The notes: a model not told the origin generated them from the letters alone. A stretch of 37,930 nucleotides of DNA from Casp-actino8 sp964513215 (GCA_964513215.1 CAZELU010000020.1:1-37930); one strand, 5' to 3'; counted from the stretch's first letter, positions 1 through 7,285 are shown. Program-made: numbers and translations.

Positions 1-17
1 CCCCGGTTTCCCGGGGG
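1..17. repeat. Partial copy of GC-rich hairpin (repeat of 39-55)
   Basis: The first 17 bases, ccccggtttcccggggg, recur exactly at 39-55 inside the terminator hairpin. This copy can also fold (CCCCGG paired with CCGGGG around TTTC) but is cut by the window edge. It may be a second tandem terminator, or the terminator of a gene outside the window. Confidence 0.6.
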
Positions 18-31
18 AGATCTGGAAAGAG

Positions 32-61
32 AAGGGCCCCCCGGTTTCCCGGGGGGCCCTT
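32..61 (-). terminator. Strong stem-loop downstream of the substrate-binding protein gene
   Basis: Positions 32-44 pair perfectly with 49-61 (13 bp, almost all G/C) around a TTTC loop, 28 bases after the stop codon of the minus-strand gene. On the minus strand the hairpin is followed by a pyrimidine run (CTCTTTCC) rather than a clean U-tract. It is the only convincing terminator hairpin I see in the window. It fits a highly expressed transport lipoprotein gene. Confidence 0.7.
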
Positions 62-89
62 GCTTCACTCGATCAGAGCGAGTGGGTGA

Positions 90-1466
90 TCACTTACCGG
101 CGTCGAAGTTCTCGCCGAGTGCGTTACCCATGTTGCCGTCGGTGCCGTACCAGTTCTTCACCTTCGGACCGATTCCGCTCTCGACAGCAACGCGCAGGAT
201 GCGGCTGCCTTCGTCGAACGAGATCAGAACGACTGCGTCCGGATCGGCGGCGACCACGTCGGCCACTTCAGCGTCGAACGACGCAGCAGCCGGGTCGTAG
301 GCCTTGACGCCCTTGACCTCGACACCCGCGGCCTCGAGAACGTTCTTCACGACAGCAGCGATGCCGTTGCCGTACGCGTCGTCGAGGTTGAGGATGTAGG
401 CCGAAGCGTTGCCGTCTTCCACGATCTGGTTGGCCACCACGGCGCCCTGCAGACCGTCAGCCGGAGCGTTACGGAAGTACAGGTTGTCGTCGGGGTAGTC
501 GCTCAGCTTGGGGCTCGTGTTGGCCGGGCTGAACATGGTGATACCAGCAGCGGTGATCTTGTCGATGACCGTGAGGGTCACGCCAGAAGAAGCGGCACCG
601 ACGATGGCGTCCACGTTCTCGCTGATGAGACGATCGGCGGTCTGCGACGCGATGTCGGTGGTGGTGTCGCCAGAGTCGCCCTGCGAGTACAGGACTTCCT
701 TGCCGAGAACGCCACCCGCGGCGTTGATTTCGCTGATGGCGTACTCGAGGCCGGCGTACTCCGGAGCACCGAGGAAGGCAAGGTTGCCGGTTTCGGGCAG
801 GAGCGAACCGATCTTCAGCTGGCCGTCACCCTCGCGGGTGGCGGTGGTGGTGCCGAGAGCGACGATTGCCGACTCGGGAGCCTCAGCCTGGATCAGGTTG
901 TTGTTCGACTCTTCGGTGATGCGGTTGTCCGCACCGAACTCGAGCATGGCGTACGAACCCTGGAGGGGCTCGCCGTTGCCGTTGAACTCGTGCGGGCCGG
1001 AGATGCCGTCATAGTCGGGGTCTCCGCCAGCCTTGATGATGGCGACGCAGTCGGCGAAAGTGGTGCACTTCTCGCCGTCCTTGGTGATGCCGACGATCTC
1101 GTCAGCATGCTTGGCGCCGTCGGTGCCGGCCTTCTCGACCGCCAGAGCGATCACGATGGCAGCGTCGTACGCCTCACCGGCGTAGTTGAAGTCCTCGAGC
1201 GGAGCGTTTCCGATCGAGACCCAGAAGTCCGAAACCTTCTGGAGCCACTCTTCGCTGACCTCAGCACCCTTGGGCGTGGTGCCCTTCATGCCCTCGAGCT
1301 CGCCACCAGCGGCCGGAGCCTCGGTTGCGGGTGCCTCGGTGGCAGGTGCTTCAGTAGCCGGAGCAGCGGTGGTGTCTGCACTCTCGTCGTCGCCACCGCA
1401 GGCTGCGCCTACGAGTGCGAGACCGAGAATGAGAGCCCCAACGCGGCGTGCGCGGGTCTTCTGCAT
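90..1466 (-). CDS. ABC-transporter substrate-binding lipoprotein (Leu/Ile/Val-binding type), apparently circularly permuted
   Basis: This is a 458-residue extracytoplasmic solute-binding protein of the Peripla_BP_6 (LivJ/LivK-like) type. I start it at the ATG at 1466, preceded by AGGGGGAG, because a lipoprotein signal follows: basic MQKTRARR, a hydrophobic core, then Cys23 in VGAAC (the -3 residue is Gly, so the lipobox is not perfect). Residues 32-52 are a PATEA-repeat linker. The order of the body is odd. Residues about 57-183 (ELEGMKGTTP, FNYAGEAYDA, KCTTFADC, DYDGISGPHEF, FGADNRI) match what is normally the C-terminal part of this family. A linker (184-213) follows, and then residues 214-458 (GQLKIGSLLPETG to NMGNALGENFDAGK) match the normal N-terminal part. 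Both halves look intact, and the stop falls where the family normally runs on into LEGMKGT-like sequence. No permease or ATPase genes are in the window. The ligand is unknown; branched-chain amino acid, amide or similar is a family guess. Confidence 0.9.
   Translation of the reverse strand: MQKTRARRVGALILGLALVGAACGGDDESADTTAAPATEAPATEAPATEAPAAGGELEGMKGTTPKGAEVSEEWLQKVSDFWVSIGNAPLEDFNYAGEAYDAAIVIALAVEKAGTDGAKHADEIVGITKDGEKCTTFADCVAIIKAGGDPDYDGISGPHEFNGNGEPLQGSYAMLEFGADNRITEESNNNLIQAEAPESAIVALGTTTATREGDGQLKIGSLLPETGNLAFLGAPEYAGLEYAISEINAAGGVLGKEVLYSQGDSGDTTTDIASQTADRLISENVDAIVGAASSGVTLTVIDKITAAGITMFSPANTSPKLSDYPDDNLYFRNAPADGLQGAVVANQIVEDGNASAYILNLDDAYGNGIAAVVKNVLEAAGVEVKGVKAYDPAAASFDAEVADVVAADPDAVVLISFDEGSRILRVAVESGIGPKVKNWYGTDGNMGNALGENFDAGK
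1318..1362 (-). repeat. Three 15-base repeats encoding the PATEA linker
   Basis: Three imperfect 15-base units (1318-1332, 1333-1347, 1348-1362) encode consecutive ATEAP units just after the lipoprotein cysteine. They form the flexible tether between the lipid anchor and the binding domain. The copies differ at synonymous positions, so they are not a very recent expansion. Confidence 0.8.
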
Positions 1467-1525
1467 GTTTGGTTCTCCCCCTATGGAGATGAGGGGCGGA
1501 TGCCCCATTGGTTTAGGAAGTTCTC

Positions 1526-1531
1526 AGGCTA
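1526..1531 (-). promoter_or_regulatory. Candidate -10 (TAGCCT) for the substrate-binding protein gene
   Basis: Read on the minus strand, TAGCCT lies 59 bases before the ATG at 1466, giving a leader that contains the AGGGGGAG ribosome site. The same hexamer occurs before several other genes here. I see no convincing -35 element. Confidence 0.35.
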
Positions 1532-1568
1532 CCCCGGCTCCGAAAAAGATGACTTTTGTTCTCGGTGT

Positions 1569-1574
1569 TACGGT
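1569..1574 (+). promoter_or_regulatory. Leaderless-type -10 (TACGGT) before the crotonase gene
   Basis: TACGGT is followed by six bases and then the ATG at 1581, so transcription would begin at or next to the start codon. No Shine-Dalgarno sequence is present, which agrees with a leaderless mRNA. Confidence 0.5.
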
Positions 1575-1580
1575 CGGCTC

Positions 1581-2378
1581 ATGAGCGAAGTCCTTTACAA
1601 GGTCAATGACCACATCGCGACCATCACCCTCAATGCTCCCGAGCGGCTGAACACCATTTCCGGGGGGATGCTGAACGACCTGTCGGAAGCCCTCCTGCAG
1701 GGAGATCGCGACCGCGACGTGCGCTGCATCGTGCTGACCGGTGCCGGTAAAGCCTTCTGTGCTGGCCTCGACCTGGCGGCTCAGATGGGCCAGAAGAAGG
1801 CCCTCGGAGTCCTCGACAGCGGAGGAGACATGGGCAGCGAGTTCGACCTCCGGACCGCCCCTCCGGTGGTTCTCCACAACCTCGACACCCCGACGATCTG
1901 CGCGCTGAACGGCGGTGCGGCCGGCTACGGACTCGACTTGGCCTTTGGTTGCGACGTTCGAATCGCCGCGTCGACCGCGAAGTTGAACCCCGGTTTCGCC
2001 AAGCGCGGAATCCTCCCCGAGAGCGGTGGCACCTGGTTGTTGCCGCGCATCGTCGGATACGCCAAGGCCGCCGAGATCTGCTTCACCGGTCGAACGCTGT
2101 CGGCGGCCGAAGGTCTCGAACTCGGGTTGGTCAACCATGTCGTCGAGCCAGACCAGTTGCACGACCGCGTGTCGGAACTGGCCGGCGAGATCGCGGCCAA
2201 TGCGCCTCTCGCGGTGCGCGCCATCAAGCGCATGATGAGGGCGGCCGAGACCGAGACATTCGAGCAGAACATCCACCACGTCTTCCTGCAGCTGCTGCCG
2301 CTCTTTCGAACCAACGACTTCAAAGAGGGAGTCGCCTCGTTCATGGAGAAGCGGCCGGCCAACTTCACCGGTCGCTGA
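1581..2378 (+). CDS. Enoyl-CoA hydratase/isomerase (crotonase) family protein
   Basis: A 265-residue crotonase-fold protein of normal length, acting on an acyl-CoA thioester. The oxyanion-hole segments are clear: CAGLDL (60-65) and NGGAAGYGLDLA (110-121). The two glutamates that activate water in classical enoyl-CoA hydratase are not conserved: the first position is Asp119, and the QPE motif is replaced by LNPGF. A glutamate is instead present in LPESGG (Glu147), a pattern of a crotonase subgroup with uncertain reactions. It may therefore be an isomerase, a dehalogenase-like enzyme or an acyl-CoA hydratase of unknown substrate. A longer reading frame exists upstream, but the family N-terminus (VLYKVNDHIATITLN) starts at this ATG. 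The nitroreductase gene follows after 8 bases, so the two are probably co-transcribed. Confidence 0.9.
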   Translation: MSEVLYKVNDHIATITLNAPERLNTISGGMLNDLSEALLQGDRDRDVRCIVLTGAGKAFCAGLDLAAQMGQKKALGVLDSGGDMGSEFDLRTAPPVVLHNLDTPTICALNGGAAGYGLDLAFGCDVRIAASTAKLNPGFAKRGILPESGGTWLLPRIVGYAKAAEICFTGRTLSAAEGLELGLVNHVVEPDQLHDRVSELAGEIAANAPLAVRAIKRMMRAAETETFEQNIHHVFLQLLPLFRTNDFKEGVASFMEKRPANFTGR

Positions 2379-2386
2379 ACGCCTCG

Positions 2387-3088
2387 ATGCCGTCGGAACG
2401 ATCGAGTCAGCAAGAGATTTCTCTGCTCGAGGGTTTGGCCACCACACGAGCCATCCGGCGTTACACGAACGATCCGATACCGGAGGACGATCTCAATCGG
2501 ATTCTGTGGTCGGCATCGCGTGCTCCGTCTGGTTCGAATCGTCAGCCGTTTCGCTTTCTCGTCCTGCGCGACGGGGAGCGTGCGGTTCGCGCAAAGTCGT
2601 TGCTCGGTGAAGCGTTTCGCGCCGGCTGGAATTCGAAGCGAGCGTCCGACGGGTACGACCGAGCCCAGGACTCGTCCAGTCCGAAGGCCCGGCAAGCGCG
2701 AGCGATGCAGTACTACGTCGACCACTTCGAGGAGATTCCGGTGGTGGTTCTGGTCGGTCTCGTTCGCTATCGCAGCGCCAATCCCTACGAAGGAGCGTCG
2801 GTTTACCCGGCTTGTCAGAACCTGTTGTTGGCCGCGCGGGCCCTCGGATACGGGGGCGCACTCACGATGTGGCATCAAGGAGTCGAAGGCGAACTTCGCG
2901 AGATCCTCGAGGTTCCCGACGAGGTGGCTTTGTCGGCCTGCATCACGCTGGGTCGTCCGCAAGGGTCACACGGTCCGGTTCGAAGACGTCCGATCCGTGA
3001 CCTCGTGTTCGACGATCAGTGGGGTCGAGCGGCCGACTGGGCAGTCGATCCCGACGGAACGGAGTTCACGGTCTGGAAGTCGCCGTGA
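2387..3088 (+). CDS. Nitroreductase-family FMN oxidoreductase
   Basis: A 233-residue nitroreductase-fold protein, expected to be an FMN-dependent NAD(P)H oxidoreductase. The FMN-phosphate contact motif RAIRRY (21-26) and the second FMN segment APSGSNRQPF (46-55) are present. The conserved helix around GASVYPACQNLLLAARALG and the ITLGRPQ strand follow in the expected order. The start is the ATG 8 bases after the crotonase stop. The true substrate cannot be read from sequence; many members reduce flavins, enals or xenobiotic nitro groups. It overlaps the next gene by the 4 bases GTGA, indicating translational coupling. A second, shorter family member lies at 33228-33839. Confidence 0.88.
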   Translation: MPSERSSQQEISLLEGLATTRAIRRYTNDPIPEDDLNRILWSASRAPSGSNRQPFRFLVLRDGERAVRAKSLLGEAFRAGWNSKRASDGYDRAQDSSSPKARQARAMQYYVDHFEEIPVVVLVGLVRYRSANPYEGASVYPACQNLLLAARALGYGGALTMWHQGVEGELREILEVPDEVALSACITLGRPQGSHGPVRRRPIRDLVFDDQWGRAADWAVDPDGTEFTVWKSP

Positions 3089-3609
3089 CGCGCGACGAAG
3101 CCGAGGCGGTGCTCGGTCTCGTCGGCCCGTACGACGACAAGATGTTGCGCGACCACTGGCGGCGTGCCGCTCGTGAGCACCATCCCGATCGGGGTGGGTC
3201 GAACGATCTGATGGCCCGAATCAACGACGCCTATTCCGTCTTGACGACGATCGATGAGACCGTATTCTCGCCTGTTCCATCGGAGCCGAATCGACGAAGT
3301 TCACCGAAGGAAGACGTCGTCGTTCGCTCCGTCGATCGTCCGGCCTTCGTGATCGACGCCCTTCCCGTGGTCGCCTTCGAAACCCTCCTGCTCGCTGCTC
3401 GCGTGTTGGGCGATGTGATCGATGACGATCCGCCGTACGTTCTCGAGACGCTGATCGAACATTCCGGCACCACCACCTGGTGTCGCCTCGACCTGGTTCC
3501 CGACGCCGGATCGTCGACGGTCTCGATCACCACCGACGGGCGAGTCTCCGCCGATCAGCTGTGCCACCTCTGGGTGACGACGGTGAACGAGTTGGGAGTC
3601 GCTCAGTGA
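3085..3609 (+). CDS. Small J-domain (DnaJ-like) protein with unknown C-terminal domain
   Basis: A 174-residue protein starting at the GTG that overlaps the nitroreductase stop (GTGA). Residues 1-52 form a short J-domain: helix II is basic (LRDHWRRAAREHH), the HPD motif is at 33-35, and ARINDAYSVL is helix III. J-domains stimulate the ATPase of DnaK-type chaperones. There is no Gly/Phe region, zinc finger or DnaJ C-terminal domain. Residues about 85-174 make an alpha/beta region (VVAFETLLLAARVLGDVID, WCRLDLVPD, GRVSADQLCHLWVTTVNELG) that I do not recognise. It is therefore not a general DnaJ co-chaperone, and the C-terminal part probably chooses the client. Its end overlaps the convergent TsaC/Sua5 gene by 7 bases. 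Confidence 0.8.
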   Translation: MTRDEAEAVLGLVGPYDDKMLRDHWRRAAREHHPDRGGSNDLMARINDAYSVLTTIDETVFSPVPSEPNRRSSPKEDVVVRSVDRPAFVIDALPVVAFETLLLAARVLGDVIDDDPPYVLETLIEHSGTTTWCRLDLVPDAGSSTVSITTDGRVSADQLCHLWVTTVNELGVAQ

Positions 3610-4514
3610 CGGCGGTGCGCCGCGGCTTTGAAGACTCGATCGCGCACGGCGCGGCCCACCCCCACATCATCCGGAAGCAGCACGGCGACCCGGCGGAGTG
3701 ACTGCTGATCGCATTCGCGAAGAAGGGTGTACAAGTCGTGGGCGAAGCGCGTCGGATCGCTTCGTCCGTCGAGGATTCGGTCGACATCGCTCGGAGTCGA
3801 ATCCGATACGTCGACCGGCACGATCGTGCAGTCGGGCGCGTAATGGCTCTCCAACATTCCGGGCGCTCGTGACGGTCCCGATGCCGATTCGAGTCGTCCC
3901 ACCACCTCGGCGATCTCTTCGGAACTGATCGAACCGGGTCGAAGAATCTGCGGTGGATCGACAGTGCAGTCGACAATGGTCGACTCGAGGCCAACCTCGC
4001 ACGGTCCACCGTCGAGAACGACGTCGACCTCCGGTCCGAGATCGGCTCGAACATGGTCGGCCGTGGTCGGGCTGACTCGCCCGAATCGATTCGCCGACGG
4101 CGCGGCAACCGGTCGACCGAACTGCTGAAGAAGTCGAAGTGCCATGGCGTGACGTGGAATACGGATCGCGACGGTGTCGCGACCCCCGGTCACGACGTCG
4201 AGAACCTGTGGTCCTCTTTCGACGATGATCGTGAGAGGCCCGGGCCAGAACGATGCGGCGAGCACTTCGGCGGTCGACGGCCACGATCTGCTGAGTGCTC
4301 GTGCGGCGGCGATGTTGGCCACGTGAACGATGAGCGGGTGATCGGCTGGTCGACCCTTGATCGTGAAGATCTTGCGTACGGCTGATGACGACGTGGCGTC
4401 GGCTCCGAGTCCGTACACGGTCTCGGTGGGCAGGCCGATCACACCGCCTGCCTCGAGTACTCGACGCGCTTCGTCGATTGCCTCGTCAGTCGGTGAGGAA
4501 TTCGAGGACGGCAT
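3603..4514 (-). CDS. tsaC: L-threonylcarbamoyladenylate synthase (Sua5/YrdC/TsaC family)
   Basis: A 303-residue enzyme that makes threonylcarbamoyl-AMP from threonine, bicarbonate and ATP, the first step of t6A37 tRNA modification. The YrdC core begins at GGVIGLPTETVYGLGADA, followed by the KGRP loop (IKGRPADHPLIVHV) and APSANRFGRVSPT. The SRAPGMLESHYAP linker and a further ~80 residues show the long Sua5 form rather than the short TsaC form. The C-terminus ends in the Sua5-like GVGRAVRDRVFKAA. The chosen ATG lies 29 bases inside the upstream hydrolase gene, so the two are coupled. The partners TsaB, TsaD and TsaE are not in the window. Confidence 0.93.
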   Translation of the reverse strand: MPSSNSSPTDEAIDEARRVLEAGGVIGLPTETVYGLGADATSSSAVRKIFTIKGRPADHPLIVHVANIAAARALSRSWPSTAEVLAASFWPGPLTIIVERGPQVLDVVTGGRDTVAIRIPRHAMALRLLQQFGRPVAAPSANRFGRVSPTTADHVRADLGPEVDVVLDGGPCEVGLESTIVDCTVDPPQILRPGSISSEEIAEVVGRLESASGPSRAPGMLESHYAPDCTIVPVDVSDSTPSDVDRILDGRSDPTRFAHDLYTLLRECDQQSLRRVAVLLPDDVGVGRAVRDRVFKAAAHRRH

Positions 4515-5166
4515 CGAAGAAACCGAAGTTCTCGGTGGTGGCGAAGTGGTCGCAGTTTCGCAGCGTCACCAGACGCGCGTTCGGAAGAGCTGAAACGAGG
4601 GGCTCTCCCGGTCCGGCGAAGTCCTTGTCGCCGATCACCACGAGCGTGTCGGCGCTGACCTGGTGGAACAGCTCGGGAGCGAAGGGCGACGACGGTCGCT
4701 TCATGATCGCGGTGAGTGCGATGCGATCGTTGCCAGGTGAGTCGGCGTACTGCACGAACAGTCGGCCGATGTTGTCGTCCGGATCGCCACGACCCTCGAG
4801 GGCCGCCACCAGTCGGTCGTGGGCGACTTCGTCACGAGGCTCGATGACGTTCTTCCCGATTCCGGCCAGGACCAGTTTGTGGAACGACGCCGGATGTTCG
4901 ATCGCGGCACGTAGAAGCGTCATTGCTCCGAGCGAGAAGCCGACGGCGTCGACCGTACGATCACCGATGGCGTCCAGAACACGAGCCGTCAGGTCGGAGT
5001 AGTCGTTCGGGTCGTGGGGGCGAGGTGCCGTACCGTGCCCGAGAAGATCGACGCCGATCACCTCGAGGCCGACGTCGGCGAGGAGATCGACCAGGCCCGA
5101 CGAACGCCAGGTGGACTCGTACGAACCTCCCCAACCGTGCACCAGAACGACCGGACGGTTCACCAC
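4486..5166 (-). CDS. Alpha/beta-hydrolase fold protein
   Basis: A 226-residue alpha/beta hydrolase. The oxyanion motif HGWGG (10-14), the nucleophile elbow VGFSLGAM and a C-terminal NCDHFAT histidine give a complete Ser-Asp/Glu-His layout (GDKDFAGPGE carries the acid). The frame is open further upstream, but I start at the GTG at 5166. A TAGGTT -10 sits seven bases before it, and an upstream start would run into the divergent guaB1 gene. The substrate is unknown; esterase or lipase-like activity is a family guess. It is the first gene of a two-gene minus-strand unit with tsaC. Confidence 0.82.
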   Translation of the reverse strand: MVNRPVVLVHGWGGSYESTWRSSGLVDLLADVGLEVIGVDLLGHGTAPRPHDPNDYSDLTARVLDAIGDRTVDAVGFSLGAMTLLRAAIEHPASFHKLVLAGIGKNVIEPRDEVAHDRLVAALEGRGDPDDNIGRLFVQYADSPGNDRIALTAIMKRPSSPFAPELFHQVSADTLVVIGDKDFAGPGEPLVSALPNARLVTLRNCDHFATTENFGFFDAVLEFLTD

Positions 5167-5173
5167 GGGGGCC

Positions 5174-5179
5174 AACCTA
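5174..5179 (-). promoter_or_regulatory. Leaderless-type -10 (TAGGTT) for the minus-strand hydrolase
   Basis: On the minus strand TAGGTT is followed by seven bases and then GTG at 5166. It stands back to back with a plus-strand TAGCCT at 5185-5190 for guaB1, so the divergent pair shares a 39-base control region. Confidence 0.45.
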
Positions 5180-5184
5180 CCCCG

Positions 5185-5190
5185 TAGCCT
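5185..5190 (+). promoter_or_regulatory. Candidate -10 (TAGCCT) for guaB1
   Basis: TAGCCT ends 15 bases before the ATG at 5206, so the mRNA leader would be only about 8-9 bases long, too short for a good ribosome site. Confidence 0.35.
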
Positions 5191-5205
5191 GTGGCGGCCC
5201 TTCTT

Positions 5206-6642
5206 ATGAAGTTCATCAACCACCAGCCGCCCTACGACCTGACGTACAACGACGTCTTCCTCGTGCCCAGTTTGTCGTCGGTCGGTTCACGTCTCGACGT
5301 CGACCTGCAGACCACCGACGGCGTGGGTACGACCATCCCCATCGTGGTCGCCAACATGACCGCCGTCGCGGGCCGCCGGATGGCTGAGACCGTGGCCCGG
5401 CGTGGTGGGTTGGTGGTGCTACCGCAAGACATTCCCCTCGACGTGATCGACGAGACGGTTCGCTACTTGAAGTCGCGGGATCACGTGTACGAGACACCCA
5501 TCACTCTGTCGCCCCACAACACCGTGGGTGACGCCCTCGGTCTCGTTCACAAGCGGGCGCACGGAGCCGTGGTGGTCGTCGACGCTGACAATCGTCCGAT
5601 CGGAATCTTCACCGAAGCCGACGCCGCGGGCTACGACCGGTTCACGCAGTTGCACAACGTGATGTCGACCGATTTGCTGACCATCGAGTCGGGTACCGAC
5701 CTCGAGAAGGTGTTCGACGTTCTGTCGGGCCATCGTCTCACCACCGCACCCGTTGTCGATGCGTCCGGCCGTATGGTCGGTTGCGTCACCCGCAAAGGTG
5801 CGCTGCGTTCCACTCTGTATCGACCAGCGGTCAACGCGCGTGGCGAGTTCCTGACGGCGGTTGCGATTGGCGTCAATGGTGAACCGGCCGACAAGGCTGC
5901 ACGTCTGCGCGATATCGGTGTCGACGTTCTCGTCGTCGACACCGCGCACGGACACCAGGAGCGGATGCTCGAAGCCGTCCGCGCCGTCCGCAAGAGCGCA
6001 CCGCAGGCCATCGTGGTCGCGGGCAACGTGGTAACCACGGATGGCACCAACCAGCTGATCGACGCGGGCGCGAACATCGTCAAAGTCGGAGTCGGACCGG
6101 GCGCGATGTGCACCACCCGCATGATGACCGGAGTCGGCCGTCCGCAGTTCTCCGCTGTTCTCGAATGTTCCCAAGCCGCGCGTGACTCTGGCGCGTCGGT
6201 CTGGGCCGATGGTGGAATTCGCTATCCACGCGACGTTGCGCTCGCGTTGGCTGCCGGTGCCGGCAGCGTGATGTTCGGCTCGTGGTTGGCCGGTACCTAC
6301 GAGTCGGCCGCCGATACTCTGCGCGACCCGGACGGCCGTCTGTACAAAGAGAACTACGGCATGGCTTCCAACCGGGCGGTGCGCAACCGAACTCGGCGCG
6401 AGAGCGTTTTCATGCGCGCGCGCAAAGAACTGTTCGAAGAGGGAATCTCGTCGTCGCGTATGTATCTCGATCCGGAGCGTCCGGGGGTCGAAGACATCAT
6501 CGACCACATCGTCGCCGGAGTTCGCAGTGCCTTCACGTATTCGGGCTCGGCAACAGTGGCCGAGTTCCGTGAACGGGCCGTCGTGGGTATCCAAAGTGCA
6601 GCCGGATACGACGAAGGGCGACCGCTCGGTCAGAGTTGGTGA
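5206..6642 (+). CDS. guaB1: GuaB1-type IMP dehydrogenase/GMP reductase family protein with CBS pair
   Basis: A 478-residue (beta/alpha)8 barrel enzyme with an inserted CBS-domain pair (about 95-215), the regulatory module that senses adenine or guanine nucleotides. The catalytic loop is GPGAMCTTRMMTGVG with Cys302, which forms the thioimidate with the purine ring. The N-terminus (MKFINHQPPYDLTYNDVF) and the segments VVANMTAVAGRRMAETVA and KVGVGPGAMCTTRMM are those of the actinobacterial GuaB1 group rather than the main GuaB2 IMP dehydrogenase. GuaB1 from mycobacteria has been characterised as a GMP reductase, so salvage of GMP to IMP is the best functional guess. This start aligns with the family. 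Its stop is 4 bases before cmk, so purine interconversion and CMP phosphorylation are probably co-expressed. Confidence 0.92.
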   Translation: MKFINHQPPYDLTYNDVFLVPSLSSVGSRLDVDLQTTDGVGTTIPIVVANMTAVAGRRMAETVARRGGLVVLPQDIPLDVIDETVRYLKSRDHVYETPITLSPHNTVGDALGLVHKRAHGAVVVVDADNRPIGIFTEADAAGYDRFTQLHNVMSTDLLTIESGTDLEKVFDVLSGHRLTTAPVVDASGRMVGCVTRKGALRSTLYRPAVNARGEFLTAVAIGVNGEPADKAARLRDIGVDVLVVDTAHGHQERMLEAVRAVRKSAPQAIVVAGNVVTTDGTNQLIDAGANIVKVGVGPGAMCTTRMMTGVGRPQFSAVLECSQAARDSGASVWADGGIRYPRDVALALAAGAGSVMFGSWLAGTYESAADTLRDPDGRLYKENYGMASNRAVRNRTRRESVFMRARKELFEEGISSSRMYLDPERPGVEDIIDHIVAGVRSAFTYSGSATVAEFRERAVVGIQSAAGYDEGRPLGQSW

Positions 6643-6646
6643 GACA

Positions 6647-7285
6647 GTGCCCATCGTCGCCATCGACGGTCCGGCCGGTGCGGGCAAGTCCACGATCGCT
6701 CGAGCACTGGCCAAGCGTCTCGGACTCCAGTATCTCGACACGGGTGCCATGTACCGTGCCGTCACCGCCGAAGCGTTGAGGAAGGGACTGCGGCTCGACG
6801 ATTCCGACACTGTCGGGTCATTGGCCGGTGAATGTGCGCTTCACGTGGGGCTCGATCTCGTCACGATCGATGGGCGCGATGTCACTGCCGAGATCCGTAC
6901 CCCGGAGGTGACATCGGCAGTCAGCATCGTCGCCGCGCTCAGCAGTGTTCGGACCGAAATGCGTCGACGTCAGCGCGAATGGGGCGACGCTCGCGGAGGC
7001 GGCGTCATCGAAGGGCGCGACATCGGTACCGTTGTCTTTCCCGACGCTGCTTTGAAAGTGTTCCTCACCGCTTCGCCACGTGTTCGGGCCGAACGGCGCG
7101 TCGCTCAAGCCGGGGGAGACGTCGATCAGGTGGAAGCATCGATCGCCGAGCGCGACCGCCTCGATTCCACCAGGCCCGACAGTCCGTTGGCCGAGTCCTC
7201 CGACGCGGTCGTGGTCGACACGAGTCACTCAACGATCGACGAGGTTGTCGAGCGCATCGTCGTCTTGCTCGGAGAAAGATCATGA
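6647..7285 (+). CDS. cmk: (d)CMP kinase
   Basis: A 212-residue cytidylate kinase that phosphorylates CMP and dCMP with ATP. It has the P-loop GPAGAGKST (8-16), the LDTGAMYRA nucleotide segment, EGRDIGTVVFPDA and the LID-region arginines (RDRLDSTRPDSPL). I use GTG at 6647, four bases after guaB1, because the family starts directly with IVAIDGPAGAGK. It overlaps plsC by ATGA. In many bacteria cmk is followed by der; here an acyltransferase takes that place. Confidence 0.95.
   Translation: MPIVAIDGPAGAGKSTIARALAKRLGLQYLDTGAMYRAVTAEALRKGLRLDDSDTVGSLAGECALHVGLDLVTIDGRDVTAEIRTPEVTSAVSIVAALSSVRTEMRRRQREWGDARGGGVIEGRDIGTVVFPDAALKVFLTASPRVRAERRVAQAGGDVDQVEASIAERDRLDSTRPDSPLAESSDAVVVDTSHSTIDEVVERIVVLLGERS

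Noticed and set aside
990..1580. Upstream in-frame extension of the crotonase gene
   Set aside because: It would run antisense through the lipoprotein gene, and the added ~200 residues match nothing in the family. The ATG at 1581 aligns with the crotonase N-terminus.
1524..2447. 307-codon minus-strand frame opposite the crotonase gene
   Set aside because: Same reason: a mirror of a conserved gene, no domain, no ribosome site.
5164..5223. Longer N-terminus of the minus-strand hydrolase up to 5223
   Set aside because: It would overlap the guaB1 start, adds a basic stretch absent from the fold, and ignores the TAGGTT-7-GTG arrangement.
5419..6810. Long open frame (463 codons) on the minus strand opposite guaB1
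   Set aside because: It lies entirely antisense to a clearly conserved enzyme, has no recognisable domain and a low-quality composition (Arg, His and Asp rich). High-GC third positions commonly leave such frames open.
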